From positions 3,906,001 to 3,970,000 of the forward strand of contig NZ_CP045643.1 of the NCBI RefSeq assembly GCF_009498275.1: 64,000 nt of DNA, in the 5' to 3' direction. The stretch comes from Streptomyces fagopyri (GTDB lineage Bacteria > Actinomycetota > Actinomycetes > Streptomycetales > Streptomycetaceae). The notes below the pieces were generated by a model. It did not search any database. It was given only the letters and a program-made list of their open reading frames with translations, and was not told where the DNA came from. Positions 18,554 to 27,081 of this stretch are shown here, one piece after another. Both the position numbers and the translations under genes were made by a program. Each line of letters opens with the position of its first letter. The first letter of the stretch is position 1.

Positions 18554-21157
18554 CTAGAGCTTCTCCACCGGCGCGTACCGCAGCAGCAGCCGCTTCGGCT
18601 TGGGCTCGCCGAAGTCGACCGTGGCCTCCGCGTTCGCCCCCGTGCCCTTCACCCCGACCACCGTGCCGAGCCCGAACTGGTCGTGGGTGACCCGGTCGCC
18701 CACCGCCAGCGAGACGACCGGCTTCTCGGAGGCCCCGCGGCGCGTCGCGAAGCCGGAGGCACCGGACGCCGCGGACCGTGAGCGCGAGGACGACAGCGAG
18801 GCCGCCACACCCGAGACGGGCCCCGAGGACACCGGGGCCATGGCGCCCGTGCGCTTCCACTCCAGATGCGTGTCCGGGATCTCCTCCAGGAAGCGGGAGG
18901 GCGGGTTGTACGAGGGCTGGCCCCACGCGCTGCGCATGGACGAGCGGGTGAGGTAGAGGCGCTCACGCGCGCGCGTGATGCCGACGTACGCGAGACGCCG
19001 CTCCTCCTCCAGCTCCTTGACCTGCCCCAGCGCGCGCATGTGCGGGAAGACGCCGTCCTCCATGCCGGTGAGGAACACGACCGGGAACTCCAGGCCCTTG
19101 GCGGTGTGCAGGGTCATCAGGGTGATGACGCCGTTGCCGTCGTCCTCGTCGGGGATCTGGTCGGAGTCGGCGACGAGCGCGACCCGCTCCAGGAACCCGG
19201 AGAGCCCGCCGGCCACCGCGACCCCCTCAGCGGCATCGGTCGTCCCAGCGGCATCGGTCGCCCCAGCGGCACCGGTCGCCCCTGCGGCATCGGTCGCCCC
19301 TGCGGCATCGCCGGCCGCCCCGGTCCCGTCCTCGCCCCCGCCGGACTCCTGCTCGAACTCAAGCGCCACGGCCGCGAGTTCCTGGAGGTTCTCGATCCGG
19401 GTCTCGTCCTGTGGGTCCGTCGAGGCCTGCAGCTCGGCGAGATAGCCGGTGCGTTCGAGGACCGCCTCCAGGACCGTCGCCGGGCCCGCGCCGGACTCGA
19501 CGATCGTACGGAGGTCCTCCATGAGCGCGTTGAACCGCTTCACGGCGTTCGTCGACCGCGCCGCCATGCCGTACGCCTCGTCGACGCGGCGCAGCGCCTG
19601 CGGGAAGCTGATCCGCTCCCGCTGCGAGAGGGCGTCGATCATCGCCTCGGCGCGGTCACCGATCCCGCGCTTGGGGACGTTCAGGATCCGGCGCAGCGGG
19701 ACGGAGTCCTCGGGGTTGGACAGGACGCGCAGGTAGGCCAGGACGTCCCGGACCTCCTTGCGCTCGTAGAAGCGGACACCGCCGACGACCTTGTAGGGCA
19801 GGCCGACGCGGATGAAGATCTCCTCGAACACACGGGACTGGGCGTTCGTCCGGTAGAAGACCGCGACATCGCCCGCCTTCGCGTCGCCCGCGTCGGTGAG
19901 ACGGTCTATCTCGTCGGCGACGAACTGTGCCTCGTCGTGCTCGGTGTCGGCGACATAGCCCGTGATGTTCGACCCGGCGCCCGCGTTGGTCCACAGGTTC
20001 TTGGGGCGGCGCGACTCGTTGCGCTCGATGACCGCGTTCGCCGCGGTGAGGATCGTCTGGGTGGAGCGGTAGTTCTGCTCCAGCAGGATGGTCGTCGCGT
20101 CCGGGTAGTCCTCCTCGAACTGGAGGATGTTGCGGATGGTCGCGCCGCGGAAGGCGTAGATCGACTGGTCGGCGTCACCCACGACGCACAGCTCGGCGGG
20201 CCCGAGGTCGCCCTCGGCCGGCGGCAGGCCCTCGGGGCGGTCGCCGCTCGCCGGTCCCACGAGCTCCCTGACCAGGGCGTACTGCGCGTGGTTCGTGTCC
20301 TGGTACTCGTCGACCAGGACGTGGCGGAAGCGGCGGCGGTAGTGCTCGGCGACGTCCGGGAAGGCGCGCAGCAGGTTGACCGTCGTCATGATCAGGTCGT
20401 CGAAGTCGAGCGCGTTGGCCTCGCGCAGCCGCGACTGGTACATCGCGTAGGCCTGCGCGAGGGTCTTCTCGAAACCGTCCGCCGCCTGGCCGGCGAAGTC
20501 CTCCTCGTCGATCAGCTCGTTCTTCAGGTTGGAGATCTTCGCGCTGAACGACTTCGGCGGAAAGCGCTTCGGGTCGAGGTCCAGGTCCCGGCAGACCAGG
20601 GCCATCAGGCGCTTGCTGTCGGCGGCGTCGTAGATCGAGAAGGAGGACGTGAAGCCGAGCCTCTTCGACTCGCGGCGCAGGATGCGTACGCACGCGCTGT
20701 GGAAGGTCATCACCCACATCGCGTGGGCGCGCGGGCCGACGAGCTGCTCGACGCGCTCCTTCATCTCGCCCGCGGCCTTGTTCGTGAAGGTGATCGCGAG
20801 GATCTGGCCGGGGTGGACATGGCGCTCGCCCAGCAGGTGCGCGATCCGGTGCGTGAGCACCCGGGTCTTGCCGGAGCCGGCGCCGGCCACGATGAGCAGC
20901 GGGGAGCCGGAGTGCACCACGGCCGCGCGCTGGTTCTCGTTGAGCCCGTCCAGCAGGGCCGCCGGGTCCACGGCGGGCCGGTGGGCGCCGTCGCGGTAGT
21001 ACGCGTCGCGGTCCGGGGGCACGTCGAAGCGGCCGCCGAACAGGTCGTCCGGAAGCGGCTCCGCCACCTCGTCCTCGGGCGGCGGCGGAGGCTCTTCCTC
21101 ATGGGCCCCGGAAGGCTTGAGGTCCGCCAGGAAGCTGTCATCAAAGAGGCTGCTCAT
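18554..21157 (-). CDS. pcrA: ATP-dependent DNA helicase PcrA/UvrD, superfamily 1A
   Basis: 867 aa, slightly long for the family. A 3'-5' helicase for repair and for resolving replication-transcription conflicts. Seen motifs: Walker A in LLIVAGAGSGKTRVLTHRIA, LVDEYQDTN (motif II), GDADQSIYAFRGA (III), LLEQNYRST (IV), ITLMTLHTAKGLEFPVVFL (V) and YVGITRARERL (VI). An Ala/Thr/Gly repeat insert (DAAGATDAAGATGAAG) interrupts the region before motif V and accounts for the extra length. The C-terminus has the Tudor-like module VTHDQFGLGTVVGVKG. The ATG at 21157 lies 9 nt after a TAGACT -10 box, so the mRNA is nearly leaderless; the promoter matches the DNA-damage consensus. Confidence 0.97.
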   Translation of the reverse strand: MSSLFDDSFLADLKPSGAHEEEPPPPPEDEVAEPLPDDLFGGRFDVPPDRDAYYRDGAHRPAVDPAALLDGLNENQRAAVVHSGSPLLIVAGAGSGKTRVLTHRIAHLLGERHVHPGQILAITFTNKAAGEMKERVEQLVGPRAHAMWVMTFHSACVRILRRESKRLGFTSSFSIYDAADSKRLMALVCRDLDLDPKRFPPKSFSAKISNLKNELIDEEDFAGQAADGFEKTLAQAYAMYQSRLREANALDFDDLIMTTVNLLRAFPDVAEHYRRRFRHVLVDEYQDTNHAQYALVRELVGPASGDRPEGLPPAEGDLGPAELCVVGDADQSIYAFRGATIRNILQFEEDYPDATTILLEQNYRSTQTILTAANAVIERNESRRPKNLWTNAGAGSNITGYVADTEHDEAQFVADEIDRLTDAGDAKAGDVAVFYRTNAQSRVFEEIFIRVGLPYKVVGGVRFYERKEVRDVLAYLRVLSNPEDSVPLRRILNVPKRGIGDRAEAMIDALSQRERISFPQALRRVDEAYGMAARSTNAVKRFNALMEDLRTIVESGAGPATVLEAVLERTGYLAELQASTDPQDETRIENLQELAAVALEFEQESGGGEDGTGAAGDAAGATDAAGATGAAGATDAAGTTDAAEGVAVAGGLSGFLERVALVADSDQIPDEDDGNGVITLMTLHTAKGLEFPVVFLTGMEDGVFPHMRALGQVKELEEERRLAYVGITRARERLYLTRSSMRSAWGQPSYNPPSRFLEEIPDTHLEWKRTGAMAPVSSGPVSGVAASLSSSRSRSAASGASGFATRRGASEKPVVSLAVGDRVTHDQFGLGTVVGVKGTGANAEATVDFGEPKPKRLLLRYAPVEKL
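19219..19320. repeat. 15-bp imperfect tandem repeats inside pcrA
   Basis: About six units of the type CGGCATCGGTCGCCC (plus-strand reading) encode the (T/A)DAAGA-type linker of the helicase. They look like an expandable low-complexity linker. Confidence 0.7.
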
Positions 21158-21166
21158 CGCTCTCCG

Positions 21167-21189
21167 AGTCTAGGCGGCCCCACTGACAA
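21167..21189 (-). promoter_or_regulatory. DNA-damage (PafBC-type) promoter of pcrA
   Basis: On the minus strand TTGTCAGTG (21189-21181), 8 nt, TAGACT (21172-21167): an exact match to TTGTCRGTG-N8-TANNNT. The pcrA ATG is 9 nt past the -10. Helicases of this family are known members of the mycobacterial RecA-independent damage regulon, which supports the call. Confidence 0.8.
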
Positions 21190-21690
21190 CCCGCCGCCAC
21201 CCCGGAAACTGGGCCGGAATTCCCGCGGAGTCCGGACCCGAATTCCCGCTGGAGCCGGGGCAGGACGGCCACGGACGCCGGACCAGGACCGCCACGGACG
21301 CCGGGCCGGGGTGCGCACGAACGCCGCACGGGGGTCCCACAGGGTCCGGACCGGGGCTGTGGCCGGACCGGACTCGCACGAAAGCCGGGCCGGGACTCGC
21401 ACGGAAACCGGGCCGGGACGCATACGGAAACCGGACCAGGACTCGTACGGACACCGCACGGGGTTCCCGGCGGCGCACAGGGTTCCCGGCAAGGACCCCC
21501 ACCGTGTCCGCGCCGGTGCACAGCACCTGCCGGGGAACCGGGCCGGAGTGCCGCGAAAACCGGTCCCCGCCCACACCGAAACACCCTCACCTTCCGGCAG
21601 CGCCCCGCTACGGTCGGCCACCGATCCGCCGCTCCGGGCGTCCAGGCGGCCCAGGTCACGAAAACGTATCGGGCATATCGCACATCAAAC
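21190..21690. other. Intergenic region with degenerate about 24-bp repeats
   Basis: No credible gene. 21368-21460 contains about four imperfect copies of a 23-24-bp unit built on GGACTCGCACGGAAACCGGG. The overlapping frames on both strands have repeat-driven, arginine/proline/glycine-rich translations. 21660-21690 turns AT-richer where the NlpC promoter begins. Confidence 0.5.
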
Positions 21691-21720
21691 TTCACAGACC
21701 GCTCACGCGTTGGCTAGCGT
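21691..21720 (+). promoter_or_regulatory. Promoter of the first NlpC/P60 gene
   Basis: TTCACA (21691-21696), 18 nt, TAGCGT (21715-21720). The paralogue at 25169 has the same layout (TTACCG, 18 nt, TAGCGT). The predicted transcript starts near 21727 and carries the riboswitch in its leader. Confidence 0.6.
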
Positions 21721-21734
21721 GCCCGGCAGACCGC

Positions 21735-21930
21735 TCGACGGCAACCGGCGAACGTCGCCGGGCCGAGCGGCCTCCGCCGAGTCCGGCGCGCCCGCGCGGC
21801 GACCGGAGCCGGGGACCCAACCGACTCTGGGGTGAATCGGTCCGACCGCCCGTGGGGCAAGGACCGTAGGGCAAACCTTCCGGAAGTACCCGCCCGAACC
21901 CGACAGCTAACCCGGTAGGCGGATGACGGA
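21735..21930 (+). ncRNA. ydaO/yuaA-type cyclic di-AMP riboswitch
   Basis: The leader carries conserved pieces of the ydaO class in the right order: GGGGACCCAACC (21811-21822), GGGGTGAATCGG (21829-21840), GGGCAAACCTTCCGG (21869-21883), then CCCGAACCCGACAGCTAACC (21893-21912) and GGTAGGCGG. The Shine-Dalgarno sequence (GGAAGGAG, 21928-21935) follows at once. In actinobacteria this class precedes cell-wall hydrolase genes and responds to c-di-AMP. The outer boundaries are approximate. Confidence 0.88.
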
Positions 21931-21944
21931 AGGAGTCGCCTCTC

Positions 21945-23105
21945 TTGGCGTCGCACCGCAAGTGGAGTCCTCCGGGCACACGCCGGACGGGCCTACGGAC
22001 CCCCGTCCTCGCCACGGCCGCCCTGACCTCCGTGGCCCTGCTCTCCCAGACGGCGAACGCCGCGCCCCCGGCCGAGCCCCGACCGAGCCTCGAAGAGGTC
22101 GAGAAGAAGGTCGACGACCTCTACCACCAGGCCGAGACCGCCACCGAGAAGTACAACGCGACCAGGGAGAAGACCGCCAAGCAGCGCGAGCGCGTCGGCT
22201 CCCTCCTCGACGACGTGGCCCGGCGCACCGAGAAACTCAACACCGCGCGCGAGGAGCTCGGTTCGTTCGCCGCGGCCCAGTACCGCACCGGGGCGTCCGC
22301 ACCCGGCAGCGCGAGCCTGCTGCTGGCCGACACCCCGCAGGACTACTTCGACCAGACCCAGTTGATGAACCGTCTGACCACCCGCCAGAAGGCGGCCGTC
22401 GACGACTACGTCACCGAGCAGGCCTCGACCTCGAAGAAACGCGAGGAGGCCTCCCGGAGCCTGCGGACGCTCACCACCTCGCAGGACGCGCTCAAGACCT
22501 CCAAGGCCGACGTCCAGGGCAAGCTCGCCGCGGCGCGCGACCTGCTGTCGAAGCTGACCGCCGACGAGAAGGCACGGCTCGCCGCGATCGCGAAGAAGAA
22601 GCGGGAGGAGGCCGACCGCGAGGCGGCCCGACTCGCGGCCGAGCGGGCCGCGTCGGAGAAGAAGGCCCGGGACACGGCCCCACCGCCGGGCACGTCGTCC
22701 GGGACCACGGGGACGTCCGGGACCACGGCCACCGACTCCTCGTACACCGCCAAGGCCGGCAAGGCCATCGCCTTCGCGCGTGCCCAGGTCGGCAAGCCGT
22801 ACGTGTGGGGCGCGACCGGACCCGGCTCGTACGACTGCTCCGGTCTCACCCAGGCCGTGTGGAAGGCCGCCGGCGTCACCCTCCCGCGTACCACCTACGA
22901 CCAGGTGAACGCGGGCACCACGGTCCCCCTCTCCGCCATCGAGCCCGGAGACCTCGTCTTCTTCTACGGCGACATCAGCCACGTGGGCCTCTACGTCGGC
23001 GACGGGATGATGATCCACGCCCCCAAGCCGGGTGCGTACGTCCGCGAGGAGTCGATCTTCTACGGCGGCGAGTCGATCATCCACAGCGTGGTGCGCCCGG
23101 CCTGA
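21945..23105 (+). CDS. Secreted NlpC/P60 peptidoglycan hydrolase under c-di-AMP riboswitch control
   Basis: 386 aa from a TTG at 21945; GGAAGGAG precedes it by 9 nt, and the paralogue starts with GTG at the same position of the conserved (L/V)A(S/A)HRK. Signal peptide (residues about 1-40, ending QTANAAPPA). Residues 45-235 form a long coiled coil. A Thr/Ser/Gly linker follows, then a C-terminal NlpC/P60 domain with the catalytic Cys in YDCSGLTQAVWKAAG and the His in ISHVGLYVGDGMMIHAP. The family cleaves D-glutamyl-meso-DAP-type bonds in peptidoglycan stems. Control by the upstream riboswitch ties it to c-di-AMP. Confidence 0.93.
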   Translation: MASHRKWSPPGTRRTGLRTPVLATAALTSVALLSQTANAAPPAEPRPSLEEVEKKVDDLYHQAETATEKYNATREKTAKQRERVGSLLDDVARRTEKLNTAREELGSFAAAQYRTGASAPGSASLLLADTPQDYFDQTQLMNRLTTRQKAAVDDYVTEQASTSKKREEASRSLRTLTTSQDALKTSKADVQGKLAAARDLLSKLTADEKARLAAIAKKKREEADREAARLAAERAASEKKARDTAPPPGTSSGTTGTSGTTATDSSYTAKAGKAIAFARAQVGKPYVWGATGPGSYDCSGLTQAVWKAAGVTLPRTTYDQVNAGTTVPLSAIEPGDLVFFYGDISHVGLYVGDGMMIHAPKPGAYVREESIFYGGESIIHSVVRPA

Positions 23106-23454
23106 GCCCCGGCGCGGGCACGCGCGCGTGAGGCCCCCCGGGCTCCACGCGCCCGGCCCGCGCCGCTCGCTCGTGCCCGCGCCCCCGTACCCGCCGTACG
23201 CCCGTACCCGCCGTACGCCTGTACCGCCGCGCCCTCGTCACCCGTGCCGTCCACGCCCCTTGTCGCCGTACGCCGGTACGCCCGTACGCCCGTACGCGCG
23301 GCCCCCTTGTCGCCGTACGCCGGTACGCCCGTACCGCCCGCGCACTCCTCCCCCCGGCGCCCCGCGCCCCCGCACCCGTCCGGCCGACCCCGCATGCGTG
23401 ATGTACGCGCGCGCCCCGCGGGCAACCCGCCCGAAGGTCCCTAGCATCGGGGCC
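23106..23454. other. GTAC-rich repetitive intergenic region
   Basis: 349 bp packed with GTAC/CGTACG words. A 32-bp sequence beginning CCCCTTGTCGCCGTACGCCG occurs twice exactly, at 23256-23287 and 23303-23334. No gene is evident. The last 15 nt hold the TAGCAT -10 of the next gene. Confidence 0.6.
23442..23447 (+). promoter_or_regulatory. -10 box of a leaderless transcript (membrane protein at 23455)
   Basis: TAGCAT lies exactly 7 nt before the ATG at 23455 and there is no Shine-Dalgarno sequence, the arrangement of leaderless Streptomyces mRNAs. Confidence 0.5.
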
Positions 23455-24432
23455 ATGCCAGCCACCTCGCCGCCCCGCAGCCCGTGGGTCCGACTCCGTT
23501 CCTGGTGGGCGGAGAGCCCGCCCGCCGCCGCGGCCGCCGTTCTGGCCACCGGCATCCTCTCCGTCGGGCTGCACGAGGCCGGTGACGAGGTCCTGTCCCG
23601 GATCGCGCTGGTCCTGGCGGCCGTCATCTGGCTCGGGTTCGCCGTGGACTTCACGGTCCGCCTGCTGCGCGATCGGGAGCGGTGGCTGGAGGAGGCCGGC
23701 ACGCCGAGCGCGCTCACCGGGGTCGCCGCGACCGCCGTGCTCGGCACCCGGCTGACCGACCTGGGATGGCTCGGGGTCGCCGAGGTGCTGCTCGCGCTCG
23801 CCGCGGTGCTGTGGCCGGGGCTGCTCTACCTGCTCGTACGGGGCCTGCGGCTCCGTATGCCCGGAAGCGTGTTCCTCGGATGCGTGGCCACGCAGGGACT
23901 CGCGGTGCTCGCCGCGTCGCTCGCCGGGGCCACGCGCGCGGACTGGCTCGCGTACGCGGCGCTGGTCCTGTTCTGGCTGGGGTTCCTGGTGCTGTACGTG
24001 GTGGCGCTGACGTGCTTCGACTTCCGGGAGACGGCCAACGGGCGCGGCGACCACTGGATCGCGGGCGGCGCGCTCGCGATCTCCGCGCTGGCCGCGTCGA
24101 AGCTGGTCCTCGCGTACCAGGCGGACATCTACCTGTGGAACTACGACGACAACGGCGTGATGCGCTGGGTGACCCAGGCGCTGATCATGGTGACGCTCGC
24201 CTGGTACGCCGTGCTGGCCGTCGCGGAGCTGCTGTGGCGCCGTCCGCGTTACGACGTGCGGCGCTGGGCGACCGTGTTCCCGATGGCCATGACGGCGGCG
24301 GCGGCCCTGTCGGTCGCGGACGCCGTCGGCTTCGCGTGGCTCAGGGGGGTCGGGCAGGTACTGCTGTGGATCTCGGTGGCCGCCTGGCTGCTGGTGGCGG
24401 CCGGAACCGTCAGGTCCACAGCACCGCGATGA
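23455..24432 (+). CDS. Polytopic membrane protein, possibly tellurite-resistance/dicarboxylate transporter (TDT) type
   Basis: 325 aa from the ATG at 23455. About ten hydrophobic segments, beginning AAAAAVLATGILSVGLHEAG and including VLLALAAVLWPGLLYLLVRG and LAYAALVLFWLGFLVLYVVA. The early ATGILSVG and the late DHWIAGGALAISALAASKLV recall the TDT/SLAC1-like family, hence the tentative name; the substrate is unknown. Its stop overlaps the 3' end of the minus-strand gene by 23 bp, so the two genes converge and overlap. Confidence 0.7.
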   Translation: MPATSPPRSPWVRLRSWWAESPPAAAAAVLATGILSVGLHEAGDEVLSRIALVLAAVIWLGFAVDFTVRLLRDRERWLEEAGTPSALTGVAATAVLGTRLTDLGWLGVAEVLLALAAVLWPGLLYLLVRGLRLRMPGSVFLGCVATQGLAVLAASLAGATRADWLAYAALVLFWLGFLVLYVVALTCFDFRETANGRGDHWIAGGALAISALAASKLVLAYQADIYLWNYDDNGVMRWVTQALIMVTLAWYAVLAVAELLWRRPRYDVRRWATVFPMAMTAAAALSVADAVGFAWLRGVGQVLLWISVAAWLLVAAGTVRSTAPR

Positions 24433-24763
24433 AGATGTTCGCGGTCGTCAGCAGCCCGACCAGCCCGAACAGGCCCTTGTCGACCTTCTCGTCGTCCCGC
24501 TTCACATAGACCAGCCCGAGGATCACGATCAGCAGGGCCAGCTTCACGCCGATCTTGACGGTGTTGACCGAGTGGTCGTCGGCCTGGTTGAGACCGACCA
24601 GGACGACACCCGTGACCAGCATGGTCAGCGCGCCGTGCAGCATGGCGGGGACGAACCGGGCGGTGCCCCGGCCCATCGCCTTCATCTGGGTGAGGAAGCC
24701 GCCGAGCAGCGAGGCGATGCCGATGATGTGCAGGCCCACGAAGAGATGGATGAGTACGTCCAT
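24410..24763 (-). CDS. Small four-helix membrane protein
   Basis: 117 aa from the ATG at 24763. Four predicted spans: LIHLFVGLHIIGIASLLGGF, MLHGALTMLVTGVVLVGLNQ, VKIGVKLALLIVILGLVYVK and LVGLLTTANIFIAVLW. On the minus strand TAGGCT (24777-24772) is 8 nt before the ATG and no Shine-Dalgarno sequence is present, so a leaderless start is likely; the longer frame beginning at 24832 is rejected. The gene appears conserved among Streptomyces beside the NlpC genes, but I know of no function. It overlaps the membrane protein at 23455 tail to tail. Confidence 0.8.
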   Translation of the reverse strand: MDVLIHLFVGLHIIGIASLLGGFLTQMKAMGRGTARFVPAMLHGALTMLVTGVVLVGLNQADDHSVNTVKIGVKLALLIVILGLVYVKRDDEKVDKGLFGLVGLLTTANIFIAVLWT

Positions 24764-25168
24764 GGGGCCGGAGCCTAATCGGAGGTGTGTGCCCCTCTTG
24801 GCACCGCCCCACCCCATGAGGACCCGTAGCACCTGAGAACCCCCGAACGTCCCGGAACCGCCCCATCGGTCATCACCCTGTGTGAAGTCGCCGACGCCGG
24901 ACCGGGATCACAGTCACATACGGTCACCCGGCGATCCAGTTACGCCAGTTCCGAACATGGTGTTACCGAGCCCTCGCACTCAGGTTTAGCGTCCTCCACC
25001 AGGTGCCCGGCTCCCCACCGCCGCCCGGGCCAGGGGCGGCAGCCGGACACCACCGCCGAGAAAGGTCCGGCGGCGACTCGCTCCCCCTGTGTGGGCCGTC
25101 GCCGGACGCGTCACCGATGACCGCGCCCTCCGAGGCGGTCACGTCCCCCGGGAAGGATGTGGGCCCTC
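24764..25168. other. Intergenic region and structured leader of the second NlpC/P60 gene
   Basis: 405 bp. TTACCG (24963-24968), 18 nt and TAGCGT (24987-24992) mirror the promoter of the paralogue at 21691. The implied leader of about 170 nt contains inverted segments, for example TGACCGC/GCGGTCA just before the Shine-Dalgarno, but I find none of the ydaO signature blocks. No gene is seen. Confidence 0.5.
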
Positions 25169-26260
25169 GTGGCAGCACACCGCAAGCCCAGACAGCGCTC
25201 ACTCGGCGGCCATACGGTCCGCACGGCCGCGACCATCGCCCTCGCCGGCGCGGCGACGACGGCCGGATTCGAGGGCACCGGGCACGCGGAGCCGCGGCTG
25301 TCCCCGGCGCAGGTGAAGGCCAGGGTCGACAAGCTGTACGAAGAGGCCGAGGTCGCCACGGAGAAGTACGACGGGGCGAAGGAGAAGGCCGACCAGGCGT
25401 CCCGGCGGCTGCACGACCTGCGCGACGAGACGGCGCGCAAGGAGGACCGGCTCAACGCTGCACGGGACGCGCTGGGTTCGATCGCCGCGGCGCAGTACCG
25501 CAGCGGCGGCCTCGACCCCGCCCTGCAGCTCGCGCTCTCCGATCGCCCCGACCAGTACCTGGACGGGGCCGCGTTCGCCGAGCGGGTCGGTGACCGGCAG
25601 GCGGGGGCGGTGGCCCGGGTACGCAAGCAGCTGCGGGAGATCGAGCAGCTGCGCGGGGCCGCGCACATCGAGCTGACCGCGCTCACCTCGCGGCAGGCGG
25701 AGCTGAAGCGGGCCAAGAGGACGATCACCGGCAAACTGGACTCCGCGCGGCAGTTGTTGTCGCGGCTCACCGACGAGCAGCGGTCGCGGCTCGGGGACCT
25801 CGGGGCGGCCGGCGGTGCCGCGGGCGCGGTGCGGCACGCCTCGCGCTCCGCCGCGCGGGATCTGGGCCCGGCGCCCTCGTCGCCCTCGGCAGGCTCCGTC
25901 GCGGCCCCCAACTCCCGTGCGGCCGCCGCCGTCTCGTACGCCTACGGGAAGCTCGGCAGCCCCTACGTCTGGGGTGCCACCGGGCCCGACGCCTTCGACT
26001 GCTCGGGCCTCGCCCAGGCCGCGTACCGCTCGGCGGGCGTCCAGCTGCCGCGCACGACGTACGCCCAGATCAACGCGGGCCGACGGGTGTCGCGCTCCGA
26101 ACTCGCCCCCGGTGACCTGGTGTTCTTCTACTCGGGCATCAGCCATGTGGGGATCTACGTGGGCAACGGGATGATGATCCACGCCCCGAACCCCACCGCG
26201 CCGGTGCGTCTCGCGCCGGTCGACGAGATGCCGTTCGCGGGTGCCGCCCGGGTGGCCTGA
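25169..26260 (+). CDS. Secreted NlpC/P60 peptidoglycan hydrolase, paralogue of the 21945 gene
   Basis: 363 aa from the GTG at 25169. GGAAGGA lies 11 nt upstream, and the N-terminal VAAHRKPRQ aligns with the start of the paralogue; the ATG at 25157 overlaps the Shine-Dalgarno sequence. Signal peptide to about residue 37, coiled coil to about residue 205, Ala/Ser linker, and an NlpC/P60 domain with YVWGATGPDAFDCSGLAQAA (catalytic Cys) and ISHVGIYVGNGMMIHAP (His). Domain order matches the first copy, so the pair arose by duplication. This copy lacks a recognisable c-di-AMP riboswitch, which suggests divergent control. Confidence 0.93.
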   Translation: MAAHRKPRQRSLGGHTVRTAATIALAGAATTAGFEGTGHAEPRLSPAQVKARVDKLYEEAEVATEKYDGAKEKADQASRRLHDLRDETARKEDRLNAARDALGSIAAAQYRSGGLDPALQLALSDRPDQYLDGAAFAERVGDRQAGAVARVRKQLREIEQLRGAAHIELTALTSRQAELKRAKRTITGKLDSARQLLSRLTDEQRSRLGDLGAAGGAAGAVRHASRSAARDLGPAPSSPSAGSVAAPNSRAAAAVSYAYGKLGSPYVWGATGPDAFDCSGLAQAAYRSAGVQLPRTTYAQINAGRRVSRSELAPGDLVFFYSGISHVGIYVGNGMMIHAPNPTAPVRLAPVDEMPFAGAARVA

Positions 26261-26378
26261 GCGCACGGGTCCACCCGGGTGGCGCGAAGACACCGGGGCG
26301 GATCGGCGCAGTGGGGGCGCGGGGGGTGGATCGCGGTAGCGTCGACGCGGACTCCGTCCCGTCGTCCGAGAGGTCCTG

Positions 26379-27011
26379 ATGCCCGGCTTCCTGTTGCCGC
26401 CGCCTCCGCCGCCCGCGCACATCCGCTCCTGGCCGGACCGGGCGGCGCTGCTGGCCGACCGGGGGCGGGTACTGGAGGAACTGCGCGGACGGAGCCTCGG
26501 GGTGCATCGGGTGCTGCTGCTCTGGCTGCTGGCGCTCGCGGCGATCGTCGGCTGGGCCCTGCTGGTACTGCCGTTGCAGCAGATCGAGCAGCGCGATCCC
26601 ACCGGTGTCGTCCTGGGTCCGCTGTTCGCCCTGCTGGGTCTGGCCGCGCTCGCCCCGACGGTCCTCGCCGTCACCCTGTCCGTGCGCAGCGACCGCCGCC
26701 TGCACGAACTGCTGGAGGCCTGGACCGCGTTGGACCGCCATCCCGCGACCGACTCCCGGCTCCGCTCCCCCGGGCTCAGCCTCTTCTGGCTCCTCTCCTC
26801 GCTCGGCGTCTGCGCGATCGGCGTCTGGACGTCCTACGCGGCGGCGGCACCGGTCGAGTCCGGCCGGGGTCTGTACAGCGATGTCGTCCAGGGCGTCGGG
26901 ATCGGCCTGATCCTGTGGACGACCGGTCTCATCGGGATCGCGAAGGCCGTCCGCCACTACCGCTGGGCGCTGCGGATCCTGAGCCCGGCGCCCGCCGCGG
27001 AACACCGGTAG
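26379..27011 (+). CDS. Integral membrane protein of unknown function
   Basis: 210 aa from the ATG at 26379, with GAGAGG about 5 nt upstream; TAGCGT at 26337-26342 may be its -10. A proline-rich start (MPGFLLPPPPPPAHIRSWPD) and a short amphipathic region precede two hydrophobic segments (LLLWLLALAAIVGWALLVLP, VVLGPLFALLGLAALAPTVL). After a charged loop come two more (LSLFWLLSSLGVCAIGVWTS, VVQGVGIGLILWTTGLIGIA). Four spans, no family recognised. It converges with the response regulator gene. Confidence 0.78.
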   Translation: MPGFLLPPPPPPAHIRSWPDRAALLADRGRVLEELRGRSLGVHRVLLLWLLALAAIVGWALLVLPLQQIEQRDPTGVVLGPLFALLGLAALAPTVLAVTLSVRSDRRLHELLEAWTALDRHPATDSRLRSPGLSLFWLLSSLGVCAIGVWTSYAAAAPVESGRGLYSDVVQGVGIGLILWTTGLIGIAKAVRHYRWALRILSPAPAAEHR

Positions 27012-27081
27012 GCACCCGCCGCGGAACACCGGTGCGCGTCCGACGGAGGTCCGGCGTCCGCGCGGCTCCGCGGACCGCGTG

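Noticed and set aside
21190..21690. Minus-strand ORFs of 134-184 codons between pcrA and the NlpC gene
   Set aside because: Translations are repeat-driven (RFPYASRPGFRASPG-type) and no Shine-Dalgarno sequence or plausible start is present; the open frame follows from about 24-bp repeats in GC-rich DNA.
23077..23425. Minus-strand Gly/Arg/Tyr-rich ORF over the GTAC repeats
   Set aside because: The frame exists because of the 47-bp-period repeat and overlaps the promoter of the 23455 gene; no homology-like motif is seen.
24990..25168. Possible second c-di-AMP riboswitch before the 25169 NlpC gene
   Set aside because: None of the ydaO signature blocks (GGGGACCC, GGGGTGAATC, CCCGACAGCTAACC) is present, so only a structured leader can be claimed.
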